From Tetraselmis striata (Eukaryota > Chlorophyta > Chlorodendrophyceae > Chlorodendrales > Chlorodendraceae), in the NCBI GenBank assembly GCA_006384855.1, contig VCJN01001047.1:62001-126000 (forward strand): a stretch of DNA of 64,000 nucleotides, written 5' to 3'. The notes beneath the pieces were generated by a model that made no database searches, was not told the origin of the DNA, and saw nothing but the letters and a program-made list of their open reading frames with translations. Shown in pieces: positions 1 to 11,500 of the stretch. Made by a program: the position numbers and the translations under genes. Numbering within the stretch: position 1 is the first letter of the stretch; every line of letters starts with the position of its first letter.

Positions 1-116
1 GTACGGGAACTAGGCATCTGTTGTTGCGCCCTTTTTGGGTGCAGCACGAGTAGACATAAAAGCAGCCAGAACAGCTGAGCCTGTCATCTTCCAGTTTTCG
101 CTGCGTTCCACGCAGC
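1..116 (+). repeat. Left terminal direct repeat (A1)
   Basis: Matches 2918-3036 over its whole length, with one clear substitution (position 51) and a small difference of about 3 nt near position 84. It may extend left of the window. Confidence 0.85.
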
Positions 117-230
117 GATGAAAAAACTGTCTCGTAGCCAATTGCGAGCAAGGTCACCCCAGGTTGTTCAAGACCACACCCGGCTCGCCACCCGAGTGTG
201 ATATTCTCGTCCGTACGTCCGTACGTTACC

Positions 231-1150
231 ATGCCAGATGGAGAAGAACCCGTCGCGGAGCCGACGCTGGAGTCGCTGCAAGCAAATATGCGAGCGCTGG
301 CTACAGCTGTAGCTCAATTGACGGCTCGTGAGCGCGTTGTTGATGGAGAAGGGGCACATGGCTCCGGCTTCGGGCAGCGCGTCGCGGGACATCCGACAGG
401 CAGCGGGGGAGCCGCAGAGCGCCCCGACTTGCTAGAGCTAGCCCAGAGCGGCCGTGTCGGAGCAAAATCCGTGAGTGCCGAGGATGACTACCTCGCGGTG
501 CCAGAACTACTGCAGAGAGCAAAGTCTGGTTACGAGGCCGTTCGACCGGTCAACCGAGTGCCTTGACTCTTTCCCCTGAGCACCGACCTAACGAACGAGT
601 ACCTCAAGCAGGATGACCGGCGTCTGCCGGCCCAGGAGGAGTATTTGTGGATGTCGTGTTTCGGGGCCCACATGGCCGCGCTTTTCGTGGCCCTCGACGA
701 GCTGCTGCCCTACGTCCCTGCCACCAACCATGACTTCACCCCCTACCTCGCGAGAGCTCGGAACCACGCCGAGGCCATCGACAAGGCGTTTCGGTTTCGT
801 TTGGCCTTCCTGCGGAGGCTAAATGAGATCAAGCGTGTGCACGGTGACCAAGGTGTTCTGGACGTGTTGCGAGCCCAGCATTTTGCAGCCTGCTTCGGAG
901 CATCTGGGTTCTGCGATTTTTGGGGACCTCATGAGGGACTACGAGCGCCGTGTCTTCGAAGCGACCGTTGCCAGCAGCGCGAAGGCGACCGCTACTGCTC
1001 GAGTGGCGGCTGCAACTGCAGGTCGTACGTGGGCGTGGGCGAGGACGAGGCGGGGGACGCGGGCGTGGCCGCGAAGGTGAGCACGAGTGACGGTGTGGGG
1101 CGCCTTTCGTCGGAGCTGCTGGAGCTTTGCGAGGCCACCTTTCGGTGACT
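231..1150 (+). pseudogene. Gag-like ORF of the recombinase element, frameshifted
   Basis: An acidic, Ala/Gln-rich N-terminus starts at the ATG at 231 (begins MPDGEEPVAEPTLESLQ) and hits a stop at 564-566. A second frame then gives a convincing helical stretch from about 590 to 930 (includes EEYLWMSCFGAHMAALFVAL and YLARARNHAEAIDKAF). The sense then moves to a third frame (about 905-1080; LMRDYERRVFEATVASSAK), ending in an Arg/Ala-rich tail. A position upstream of the recombinase, the helical content and a basic C-terminus are what gag proteins of DIRS-type elements look like, but I see no CCHC knuckle or diagnostic motif. At least two frame changes mean this copy is broken, or that recoding or sequence error is involved. 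The gag assignment rests mainly on position. Confidence 0.45.
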
Positions 1151-2482
1151 GCCGCAAGACGCACCCTTGCAGCTCAACGGCGGGATGAGCGCCCCGTGTT
1201 AGGACCTGACCCCCCCACCTTACAGACTTCCTTTAGACCTTCCTCGGTGCGGCGCTTCTTACAGCTACAGCCGCGTGTGGCTCAACCATCCGCACACCTG
1301 CACATGGCGGCTCAACCAGCCGCTTTCTTTAACCCATCTCTGCGTCCGTTGGTTGTTACACTACGTGTTACAACTAGTTCGCAACGACGAAGTTTCGCGC
1401 GGGTACGTTACGCGCGTGACATGCGCTACGAGCGCGAAGGGCGCGCGGGGCGGCCCTCTTACCTGAACCTAGCCCCGCAAACCCGTACCGATGCTACTGC
1501 AAACCCGTCCAGCAGCTACCGGCCATCCGCCGGGAACCTAACCGCTGCTGCCGAGTACTTTGCGGACAGTGGTCGTACCGGTGGGACTCTGTCGGTAAAA
1601 CGACGCACTTACGTGATTGACGAGCCCGAAGCTGTCGCTCCCTGGGCTGCTTCATTGCGATCCCGGCTGCAGGACGCGTTCGGCTCAGACGAGCTGGGCC
1701 ACCGGACGCTCGACCTACTCTCCAGCTCCCTCAGCGCTCAGACACTCAAGAGCTACGCCGGTCGGCTGTCTCAATTCGCGGAGTTCTGCCACGACTCCGA
1801 GAACATCAGCCCGCTGGAGGCGACTACTGCCACTGTCGTTCGGTATGTTGCTTGGATCGGCGAGCGAGGACACATCGCAGCTAAGTCGTTGCGGCCTTAT
1901 CTGTCTGCAATCAACACCTTATTCGAGCTGCACAACCTCGACCCAATCGCTAAGGACAGCCTACACCTGACTTCAGCAAGGCGTGGGCTGATGCTGCGCC
2001 AGCGCCGACTGGACGCTGCCCCCTTGCGTGTCCCTCTGCCTGCGGATGTAGCTTACCGCTTCGTCACAAAAGCCGAGCTGATTGTGTCTGCTCCCTACCC
2101 AGAGTACCACCACGACTTCCGAGTCCTGCTGCCTCGGTTGTCAACTTCATGCTCTTTGCCAGGGGCCTTACTGGCGTGTCCTGTCGAGTGCGAGACGTGC
2201 ATGTCGACGCCTACAGCATCACCCTGCAAGTGTACCGAGAGAAGGGTCGCGCTGGTCGACGGGGACCCGACGACCTACGGGTACTTCTCCTCCCTGTGTC
2301 AGAGCACCCCCGAGTGGCACGTCTCCTGCACCACTTCCTCGACCACGTCCAGTCAGTCCCCCTGGTTACTGTTGGCTTGGCTGTGTCAAACTTCTGGGCT
2401 GTCAGTTCGGACGAGCAGTCAAAACCTTGGACTGCGGCTACAATGTCAGATTGGCTGTCCACAGCCGTCCGTCTAGTCAACG

Positions 2483-2514
<32 letters not shown>

Positions 2515-2769
2515 GCTGGCACCTCATGGACCTCGCACAGTCTTCGCAAGGGCGCAGCCTCTGCAGCGAACGCCATCGGGGTGCCGTTGTCCCACATTCG
2601 CTACCAAGGCGGTTGGGCCACTAACTCTGACGTCGTTCTGGACTACATCGACCCCAACGTTCTTCCTTCACCTGGCGCATGGTTCTTCTTTGGACACATC
2701 GCCCCCCTACGCCACTTCCAAGTCCAACAGGACTCCGCAGCGGTGGCCTTCCCAGTGCCTCCTTCATGA
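1127..2769 (+). pseudogene. Tyrosine recombinase (integrase) of the element, one frameshift
   Basis: The first frame (1127 to about 2130) carries a variable N-terminus and then a SAM-like core-binding domain at about residues 200-290 (LSAQTLKSYAGRLSQFAEFC). The catalytic domain continues in another frame from about 2135 to 2769. Conserved residues are visible: the box I Arg in FARGLTG followed by VRDVHVD, the box II motif HSLRKG (H-x-x-R), a Trp in GGW where a third His/Trp is expected, and the nucleophile Tyr in VVLDYIDP. A single-base shift near 2130 separates the halves, so the copy is probably inactive unless this is a sequence error. A 29-nt poly-C run (2486-2514) sits in frame between box I and box II and would encode about ten prolines. 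The family performs strand exchange through a 3'-phosphotyrosine and serves to integrate circular element DNA. Confidence 0.82.
2486..2514 (+). repeat. 29-nt poly-C tract inside the recombinase ORF
   Basis: Uninterrupted C run between the two catalytic blocks. It keeps the frame at the present length but is a likely slippage site. Confidence 0.95.
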
Positions 2770-2917
2770 CTTGGCGCTACCTCTTCTCCGTCAATCCACC
2801 GCTCTCTCCGTTCGCTCAAGACTGGCAAAGCCAGACTCAACTTTGAAATGATCTAAACTAGTTTATGGGGTTTCCTCCTTGACCTAACCGCTTTTTAGCT
2901 ACAAGTGCTGCTCAGTG

Positions 2918-3036
2918 GTACGGGAACTAGGCATCTGTTGTTGCGCCCTTTTTGGGTGCAGCACGAGAAGACATAAAAGCAGCCAGAACAGCTGAGCCTG
3001 CTGCCATCTTCCAGTTTTCGCTGCGTTCCACGCAGC
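2918..3036 (+). repeat. Right internal direct repeat (A2) of the recombinase element
   Basis: Near-identical copy of 1-116, placed 149 nt after the recombinase stop codon. Sequence past it to about 3102 is also shared with the minus-strand remnant at 40797-41144. The family-conserved end therefore reaches at least 3102, and a possible B2 repeat lies at 3130-3151. Confidence 0.85.
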
Positions 3037-3350
3037 ACCCCCCTGACTCCGTTTTCCCTCCACGCTTTCGCTCAACCATCCTGCCAATTTCGGCTCTTGA
3101 ACGTGTAAAACAGCCTGCGCGACCTTTTTGGCAAAAACCAGACTCAACTTTAAAACCAAATAAAAGATCATACAGACCGAGCGCCTCGCGGTCAACCCAC
3201 GGTCAACTGCGCTCCAGCGACTGTACCCCGCTTCGCCTTATATAGGACAAGCCGACAGCGGGCAGCCGGGCAGCAACTACGAGTAGCGACCAGGGCGGTC
3301 AGTCAGTCGGCGTCGCAACCTCCGCCCCCTTCCCCCCGCCCCCCTCCGCG

Positions 3351-3351
3351 C

Positions 3352-3390
<39 letters not shown>
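3351..3390 (+). repeat. Poly-C (30 nt) followed by poly-A (10 nt)
   Basis: C at 3351-3380 then A at 3381-3390, in the 5' flank of the cohesion acetyltransferase gene. No promoter motif can be assigned in 3170-3561; the rest of this stretch is GC-rich. Confidence 0.9.
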
Positions 3391-3391
<1 letters not shown>

Positions 3392-3561
3392 ACAGAACTA
3401 GTGCACAGGGCACCCTCGCGGGGCGCTACGGTACCCCCACCCCTTCCTCTTTCTGCTGCCTGCTGGGCTGCGCTATGAAGCACTTCGCAAAGGCGATCAG
3501 CAGCGAGGTGAACGCGATCGACACCGCGCGCTATTAGCTCCCAGCTTCCAGCGCGCCAGCA

Positions 3562-6166
3562 ATGACTACCCAGACCTCCTTGAAAGTGTATTTCAGCGGG
3601 AGTAACCCATGCAAAGCGGCGCCGGTGACTGCCCGGGCGGAGTCTGGAGGGGCGGCGGAGCAGCGCGGCTGTCCGGCTGTTCCTTGGGACGGTGCGGCCC
3701 AACGGGGTGGGCATGAAGGTCTCGGAGGGGAGCAGCGACGCGGCTCCGGCGCGAGTGAGCAGGCGGGTTGCTCGGGGGCGGGCGAGGCAGCGGGGGTGCC
3801 GCCTCCGCCTCCGCCTGAGCCCGAGGCTGAGCCAGCCGAGCACAGCAGCATGCCCTCGCCCCCAGGGCGCGCGGCGAAGCTGCGGCAGTCAACGGCGCGG
3901 GAGTGGCTGAAGCGGGAACGCGCCGGACAACGGGATGCGCGCAGCCGACCGCCGGAAACAGCCGGGCCTGCGCCAGCCTGCCCGCCACCGGGGGGAGCTG
4001 GCGGCACCTCACTCGCTGGCGCACCAGGCAGCTGCCACGCCGGGGGCGGCGCGCCGTTAACGGGCCCCGGCAACCCCACCTTTGGCAAACGGAGGCTGGG
4101 CCAGAGCGTGGCTCTACCGTGGGGCAGCGCGCGGGGCAGTCTCAAGGGGCAGGCCGGCGTCGCGGAACCCTCCACGCTGCCTTCCGCCAAGTGCTTGAGG
4201 CAGCTGCACCTGGATCTTGGACAGGTGACCGCAGCCGCACGCTTCCTCTGTGGCCCCCCTCATGGTGGGGAAAGGAAGATTGCAGAGAATTTCAGCCAAT
4301 GCTGGCTGACCTCGCTCACTGACGCCGCGGTGTCGCTGTGCGCCCGCCAGGCGGACTTCTCCCTCACCAGGTGTCACGCATGCGGCATGCACTACGCCAA
4401 AGGCGAGCTGAAGGACGAAAAGATCCATGCGGAGTACCACCGCCGGACGTTGCGAGGCGTCAGCTTCAAGGTCCCCCCCTTCCTTCCTTTCCCCCACTCG
4501 CGCCCTCCCTCTTGGGTCAATCCCAGCGCGCCGCCGTGCTCAAGTCTACCCGCCCCGCGGCCACTGACACCCGCACCCTGTCGGCAGGGGCACAAGGATG
4601 GGCGGGTCGTGTTCCGCGATGCGGAGGGCTACATCGTGATGGTCCTCCCGCGGGACCCTCTGAAGCAGCGGCGGACGGTGCGCACGCAGCCTCCACATGG
4701 CCGGCAGTGTCGCCCATGATTCCGGGCGCTGAGCCGAAAACGCCGCGCAACCCCATAACACATCCTGTCGCACATACGCCTGCCGAGTCGCCTATGAGAA
4801 CGCTTCTTACAAGCCTCAAATTGGGCTTGCATTCAACCCGTGGGAGCATTACGATACAGTTCCGTCTACCTTTGACCTTTGGCAGGCAGGGCGGGCTCGT
4901 GTTCGCAGTGTTCTGAGTACCGCGTCGGCACCGGTAGAGTCGGCACCGTCCGCAGTGTCTCCTCGCTGAGGCGAGACACAGCATGTGATGGGCGACTAGG
5001 GCTGACGCGAGAGAAGTCCGCCATGAATGAGGCTGTTCCGCACGTGCCTGGCTGCAGATACACGAGCTGTGCCAGCGCATCGAAGCCGAGCTGGGCTTTT
5101 CGCACGGATGGCTGCAGGCGGTCGACACCAAGGTCGCCGCCATTGCCCCGGCCTGTCTGAGCGCCTGACACAGCCCCGTAGAGTCGCAGCGGCGACTGAC
5201 TTCGCGGCCCCGGGCCAACAACCCTGAAACCCGCAGGCGTTCCTCTACGTCTCCAAGGCGCACGTGGTGAGGGGGGTGGTGCTTGTCCAGGCCATCCGCC
5301 AGGCCGTCCGCTGCTGTCCTGCGAGGGCGGGCGCCGAGCCGGCAGGCGCCGAGACGGGGATCGTGCGTGCGCGGGGCGGCGCCGAGCCCGCGGGGCACGG
5401 TCGGGGCGGGGCCGGGCCTGGGGCGCCGGGCGCAGGCGGGGGCGGGCGGCCGGGGGGCGGTCCTCTGGGGCCGCCGGTGCCCGCCGTCTGCGGGGTGCGC
5501 GCCCTGTGGGTGGATGCGCACCACCGCCGGAAGGGCACGGCGACCAAGCTGGTGGACGTCGCACGGTGCCCCTCCCCCCCCCCCCCCCCCCCCCTCTGCT
5601 GCCTGAGCGCCCGTCATTCACATGGTGGCCGGCCTCTCGTTACCGGGTGCACACTGCTCGCGGATGCCAGCTCTATGGAGCCCATTGTGTCAGCACATCC
5701 ATTGAGGTTTGATATTTAGGTTTCCGTAGGTCCCGGGATATGACCTCCTTACATTTCACCCCGCCGCCAAGCTGTCAACTGGCAGCCAAGTGTGTGGAGA
5801 GGTGTATTGGCGCCGTGTGTCAGCAAATGCATATCGCTGATGATAATGGATCGCTTAGTTTCGTCACTGATTGTCAGTAGGTATCAGATGCGGTGTGCCA
5901 AAAGGAAACCAACGCGCATTGTAGGGTTTTCTGGAAAGGTTATGCTTCGACACCCTAAACATCCTGGCGAGTAAACCCCCGTGGCGTGCGCGCCACCTGG
6001 AGCGGCGAGGCACCGGCACTGACGCGGCGCCCCCCTGCCCCGCAGGTCGAAGTGCGTCCAGGGCTACGTCGTGCCGCGGGCGGAGGTCGCGTTCTGCAGC
6101 CCCACCCACCAGGGGCACACGTTTGCGGAGCGCTTCACGCGGGTGCCCAACTTTCTCATATACTGA
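3562..6166 (+). CDS. CTF7/ECO1: Sister-chromatid cohesion acetyltransferase ECO1/CTF7/ESCO, six exons, 465 aa
   Basis: Exons 3562-4224, 4351-4470, 4588-4677, 5058-5132, 5237-5565 and 6046-6166 join in phase, all with GT-AG borders. The enzyme acetylates the SMC3 subunit of cohesin during S phase. Residues 4-11 (QTSLKVYF) are a perfect PCNA-interacting PIP box, followed by a long Pro/Ala/Gly-rich disordered region. Exon 1 ends at HLDLGQ, and exon 2 holds the C-x2-C-x14-H-x3-H finger (CHACGM...HAEYH). Exon 3 gives GYIVMVLPRDP. Exon 5 carries the GNAT core (AFLYVSKAHVVRG, then CGVRALWVDAHHRRKGTATK with the RxxGxA acetyl-CoA loop). Exon 6 gives the family C-terminus (VAFCSPTHQG ... FLIY, stop). 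A Gly/Pro-rich insert lies between the two halves of the GNAT core. The start ATG is chosen because the PIP box follows at once. Intron 1 (126 nt) has no in-frame stop. Intron 5 starts with a 21-nt poly-C tract. Confidence 0.93.
5574..5594 (+). repeat. 21-nt poly-C tract in ECO1 intron 5
   Basis: Starts 8 nt after the GT of the donor at 5566. C lies on the sense strand. Confidence 0.95.
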
Positions 6167-8544
6167 CGCACCGCCCGCGAGGGGCGGTGCCCCCTTCGGC
6201 GACGATAGCTCCCCTTGCTTTTTGCGTATCTTGCGTGCTTGGCCAATGGCGCCACCCCAAAATAAACCTGGCGCAGCAGTAACACTTATTGATGATACAT
6301 CACAAATGTATGAGAGTGTGCGCGCATGAATAATCCTCACATGATTCCGAATGTAAATCCACATGGCAATTCAACACACATTCCCCGATGCGCCCACCCA
6401 GACGAGGGGGCTGCAAGCACCTGTGCTCCGCTCCGTTTATTGACATTGATTGCGAGTGCCTGCTACCCGCACCCCCACCGCAACGTTCAAATCTCATCAC
6501 GAGCGTCTGCCCATTCCGGCATTCAGCGAAGGCATGTCGTTGCAGGGGATTGGCAGGGCCCTTCGGGGAGGAGGTGTGGGGGTATCGCTCCCCGCACGGG
6601 CAGATCGCTACGGCTACCGACCAAGGCTGCGCTTCTGTCGTCGCCCCCCCCCCCCCCCCCCCCCTGGTAGGCTGGGGTAAGGCCTCTCCTTAACATATAA
6701 ACAAGTACATAAGTACACAACATAAGTACAAGAGTATGCCATATCCGCGACTCGCCTATGAAAAGGATAAGCGGATGTAAGTCTTATCCTTTGCATATCC
6801 TGCCCATCGGTTAATTTAGGCAGCCAACACGGACGGCGGCACAGGCAGTCCGCACGATTACCGAGCAGAGCCATGATTGGGTACCTGGCGCGTGGACATT
6901 AAAACTTAAATCGTATCTATACCTGCACATTCTTGCGACACGGGTAATATACGCTACCCTGAATTTGTCTTGCTCCTGCGCTCTCGCGTCCGAGCAGAGC
7001 CGTGATTTTAATGTCGGCGAATGTGTACAGGGTAGTGGAGAGTAAGGATCACCTACAGGTAGTACTGTCCCCGTCCTCGACAGATTTGCTGTAGCGCCCG
7101 CCCCCTCGTCGACTTATTATTCTAGTAGCATAGACTCTCACAATACCTCGTTCGAGTTGAACATGCCGAATATAGCTACCGCCTATACTATCATTATTGG
7201 CGTGACTTCTTGTTACTACTGTGCAAGTGGATGCATGGCTGTTCGCAGAATGGGTGTTCCGGAGTTCCCTGCCATACATGCAAGTAAAAATGGAGAGGGG
7301 ATCGGTAGTTGTATTATTCGTCGCAAACGGCAGAATACGCTCGGATCTGACCATAAAGTGGCGGCCCTACACTACTGGATATTATTACTATATGCACACA
7401 TATTTTCGTGTACGATGATGCACCTGCACGTATGCTATGATATGTTCCCACCTGATATGTTCTGCCGCTCCTAGTTGCCACGTACACGGCAACGGCCTGG
7501 CGTCCCGGCGCGTGCATATTATGTCAATTCGGAGACGTGTCACTTGTTGCAGTTTATTTTCGCCGGCGGCTTTGTATGTTGCGTATCGTTGATATGGTCG
7601 TATTTGACTGTGAAGGCCGGAATCCGCTCGCGAGCAAGAGACGGGGCGAGTCTGCTTTCCTAACGAGGACTTATGCTGTTGTGCTGCGGCCGCCCGAGTG
7701 CCGGCGCCGCGCGATCGGGCGGGTCCAAATGGCGTGGCCCTCTGGAGGCCGTAGCTAAGCTCCAGATCTGGTCGCCAAAAATTGAGAAAAGGGGGGGGGA
7801 GGAGGTGGCAGAAAATAACATTTCATCGGAGCTGCCCTTTGCCTCAACCCGCCGATGAGAGTACTGTGCAATATGCATGGCGTCAGCCGAAATTAAGTGA
7901 ATTAGCAACACAGGAACGAGAATACCACAAAACTCCAATAAGGACACGTACTACTAGTCGCTACAGGTACACCTGCATCATCGTTATCCTCATTTTCGAT
8001 GTACGCGTGTGATATTCACATGGAATCCATTATTGTGATCCACACACCTTCAAATACAGATTCGCGGATTTAGTGCAACCGCGCCATTTCTCACGCACGT
8101 AAATAATTGTGAGCGTTCAAAGGGTTGATGCATTTGACGCGGGCCATGGGGCTTCAGGAGTAGTCGCTAGCAGGTGTTTGGATTGTGTCCCCTGCAGTGA
8201 TGTTACGGTTATCGCAAGTGTGGGGTCAACTTAGGGGTGAGCTGATGGCGCTGCTCAACAATAACAAGCCGCCGACATATATAGTGCGATGACTCTTGAA
8301 TTTATCATACAACGGATTAATGTCGGTTTGAAGTAGCGACCCATGATGCAGCATGTGGAATGAATGGCGATATCCTTACATGAATCCGAGTCGACATACC
8401 ATTTCCACGCATATAGCGCAATAGGCCTATCCCCAAGATGAGCGGCGCTATCTCTCCCGCTGCGATGCGTTTCCCATACCAGCCGCTTGCCACCGTGCGC
8501 TTTTGAAAGTGTCTCGGCATTCAGGGGCACGGCGGCAGGGCCCT
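6167..8544. other. Intergenic, no gene recognised
   Basis: Contains a 21-nt poly-C tract at 6644-6664 and mixed AT-richer sequence. Open frames are short and show no recognisable motif or consistent splice pattern on either strand. The ECO1 3' untranslated region must begin at 6167, but no polyadenylation signal can be chosen with confidence. Confidence 0.5.
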
Positions 8545-11500
8545 TCAGGAGGGGGTGTGAGGCACAGGGATCCCCGCGCGCCGCCCGGCGGAGGGCACCC
8601 GCCTCAGCTTCCCGTCCCCATCCAGCGTGAGCGCTGGCTGCACCTCCCTGCGGACAGGGATCGGGCCCGTGGTTACCCCCGCAGCGCGGTCGCTCCCGGA
8701 GTCTCGCGCCCGCCGGCCGCTACGCGGCGCCGGCTGCGGCTCCTTCGGGGTCGCGTGGAGCACGAGCCTGGGCGCCCGCGCGTCCGCGCCGATGACGTCG
8801 GCGACGCTGGACGCGTCTCTGGGCTGCCGCTGCCGCTCCCGCGCCGGCCGCGTCGGACCCGCGGTGGACGAAGGCCGCCGGGCGCTCGGGGAGGACGGCG
8901 GCCGCCCGGCACTCGGGGGTCTGTCGCCACTGGACGACGGCCTGCTGCGCCTGCCGCTGAGAGGTCTATCGACGCTGGAGGGCCGGTGCGGGTCGGCGCT
9001 GCTCGAGGTGGGCGGCGCGGCCACGCGGCTGCTGGGCACGCCTTCGCGCGCATCGGCACATGTTCCAGGATGGTTTGCAAGGAGGGTTCCGTCATCTGCC
9101 GGAGAGCTTTGGCTGACCGGGGAGCCGGGTAGGAGCAGCTGGTCGTGCGACCCGCGCAGGCTCGGGGTCGGCATGCGGTTGATGGCGTCCACCCTGGCTT
9201 CGTACGCCTCGTGCGCCTGCTTGCAGTGCTTTATGAGCGACTCGATCTCCCCCGCCGCCAGCTTGCTCGGGAGCGGGATCTCCGACGTGCGCAGCTGCCG
9301 GATGCGGGAGTCCAGTTCCTTCTCTCGCCGGGCGGCCTCCTTGGCCAGGCGCTGCTGGGTCAGATAGTCCTGAACCTGCCGGAATAGTCAGCGCATTGGG
9401 GTGTGAGACCATTCTCATGAACAATGCCTTATCACGCCATTGAAGCGGGTTCGCAGTCCCCCCAAAGGATGACTTGTTTTGCAGCATCGGGTCAGCAGTT
9501 TTGTGCAGTTGTGGCGGGAGGTCCATCTTAGGGGCGGGGGGTGCTTGCGCGACACACGGAAACCATATGTTCATTCCAGTCTCGTGTCGATATTGATACA
9601 AAGTCGGCATTATTATACATTTAGTGAGACGCCAACCTTTCAGTGCATCTGTTTGATTGAGTCACGAGGCTTGGATAGAAAAGTTTTACTGCCAATTTCT
9701 AGAGTTGATTATATGTTAGTATCTAGTATACTTGTAGGTTTGGGGGGCTTTGATGAGATTGTGGTTCCATGCAATGGGGTTTTTTGTGTTTAAGCTTCTT
9801 TATGTTGTTGGGGGGGGGGGGGGGGAGGGGGGGATAACAAACAATAGTACTAGAGCACAGTATATCGCAGGCGCAAAGCAAGGCTATCCCAGCACGCAGC
9901 GCCGCTCGCCGCAGGCATGTACACAGCAACGGGAGGCTGAGGCACAACGGCAATTTGGGGACAGCGGGGGCCACGCACCACTCGTTCAGACCGGGGGGCC
10001 GAGACACTCTCATCATTCCGCCCCCCGTTCTCGCTCGGCGCGCCTTCCCCCGCACGCCACGACCGAGCCTCCGATCCCAGCACGGAAGGCGCTACTTTCC
10101 CCGATGCCACCGACTCGGTGTCCGCGCGCGACGATCCACTTCCCCCAGCCGTGAGGCGCGTCGACGCGCTGAACGGCCGGTGGACGGACGCGCTGCTCTG
10201 GCTCGCCATCTCGCTGGCGCGCTTGCTCCGGAAGTCGATCATGGAGCCCGCCTCGTCGAACAGGTGGTCCTGCGCGAGCTGCGACAGCTTGCCCTCGATC
10301 TGCTGCAGGTTGTTGGCGGTGTCCATGGTGAATGCAAAGCCGTGCGGGTCCGCGAGCCCCAGCTCCATGCCGGTCGCCTCCAGCTCCGCGTCATCCGTGT
10401 CCTGCATTCAGTGGTTGCAGCAGCACGTCATTGTCAGCGCTGCAGCTACTGTGCCATGGCGCCTTCCGGCAGCGCTCAGCGGACGCCTCACCGCGTGCCG
10501 CATGGCCCCACCTGGAGAATCCTCTCCACCAGCTCCTCCTCGTGTTCGGTGAGCATGAAGAAGCGGCCGCTGGACCCGCGCCGCGCGTACTGGCCCTGCT
10601 TGTCCTCCTTGTCCTCGCCCTCCTGATGCAACAGGGGGGACACGCGGCACAGGGGCCTGCTTCATCACGACGCCAGCAACTCCGCCACGGGTCCATCTCA
10701 AGCGGTCTAAACCCAACTCAATTGCCAAATTACGTAGAGCTCATAGTAACAACGCAGCGGTGGAAAAGTTTCAATTCATGCCGACACGGGATGGCTAAGC
10801 GCCCTTACGCCTGTATGTCTGCCTAGGTGGTCCACTATTGTAGATTAAGTAAATCTTTGCCGCTTCAGCTCCTGTAAGTAATCCGTATATTTCCTCAACT
10901 TCCACGGTCATGCCATATGTATGAGATAGCTTGCGCTGAGTTTGCAAGCCCAAGTTAGCTAAGCTTGGGACAGTCGCGTTCACCCGCAATTTGTGTGACT
11001 GCTGTGGGTCACTCAGCGGAACGTAATGAAGTTGCGATTTATTCAGCAGGGCGAAACACGTGAGTACTTGCGCACAACTGCAGCCGCCGCCTGCCATGGA
11101 GCGACCGCAACCCTCCCAGCAGTACAGCACGCGATCCATGGCGATGCACGCGCTGCATGCGGCTGGTGTAGCCCGGAGGGACAGGGGGCGGATGCCCCGC
11201 ACCCACCTTCAGCGCCCGCTCCAACCGCGCCTGGTGCTGCCGCTTGGCCTGCTGCGCCCGGATCGCCTCCTCCGTCTTCTTCCTCATCACCTCTCTCCGC
11301 TTCGCCTGCTGCTGCTCCCACTTCTCGGGGTACAGCTCGCGCTTCACGATCAACGCTTGGATCTGCGTCTCCCGCAGCTTCTTGTCCAGGGAGATCGCCT
11401 CCTCGAGAGCCGCTTGCGTCTGGCAGGCAGCACGGAATGCACGGGGGCAGCCGCAAGCCATGGTGCTCAGGATGGGGGGAAGGGAAGGGGAAGGGGGGTG

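Larger units (their letters stand above)
1..3170 (+). mobile_element. Tyrosine-recombinase element with split-type direct repeats (DIRS/PAT/Ngaro-like), no visible RT
   Basis: A left repeat (1-116) recurs almost unchanged at 2918-3036. Between them lie a frameshifted gag-like ORF (about 231-1150) and a tyrosine recombinase (1127-2769). A second, shorter similarity links 2824-2844 with 3130-3151 (both contain ccagactcaacttt), which would be the B1/B2 pair of an A1-ORFs-B1-A2-B2 arrangement. That arrangement is known from PAT- and Ngaro-type retrotransposons (for example TOC3 of Chlamydomonas), which also encode reverse transcriptase and RNase H. No RT motif is visible here: the recombinase stop is followed directly by the right end. 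The element could be a non-autonomous derivative that lost RT, or a recombinase-only element. The window starts inside or at the left end, so the outer boundary is unknown. A terminal remnant of the same family lies at 40797-41144 on the minus strand. Confidence 0.75.

Noticed and set aside
3593..4024. Long minus-strand and alternative-frame ORFs over ECO1 exon 1
   Set aside because: They are GC-rich shadows. The plus frame carries the PIP box and zinc finger and splices in phase to the acetyltransferase exons.
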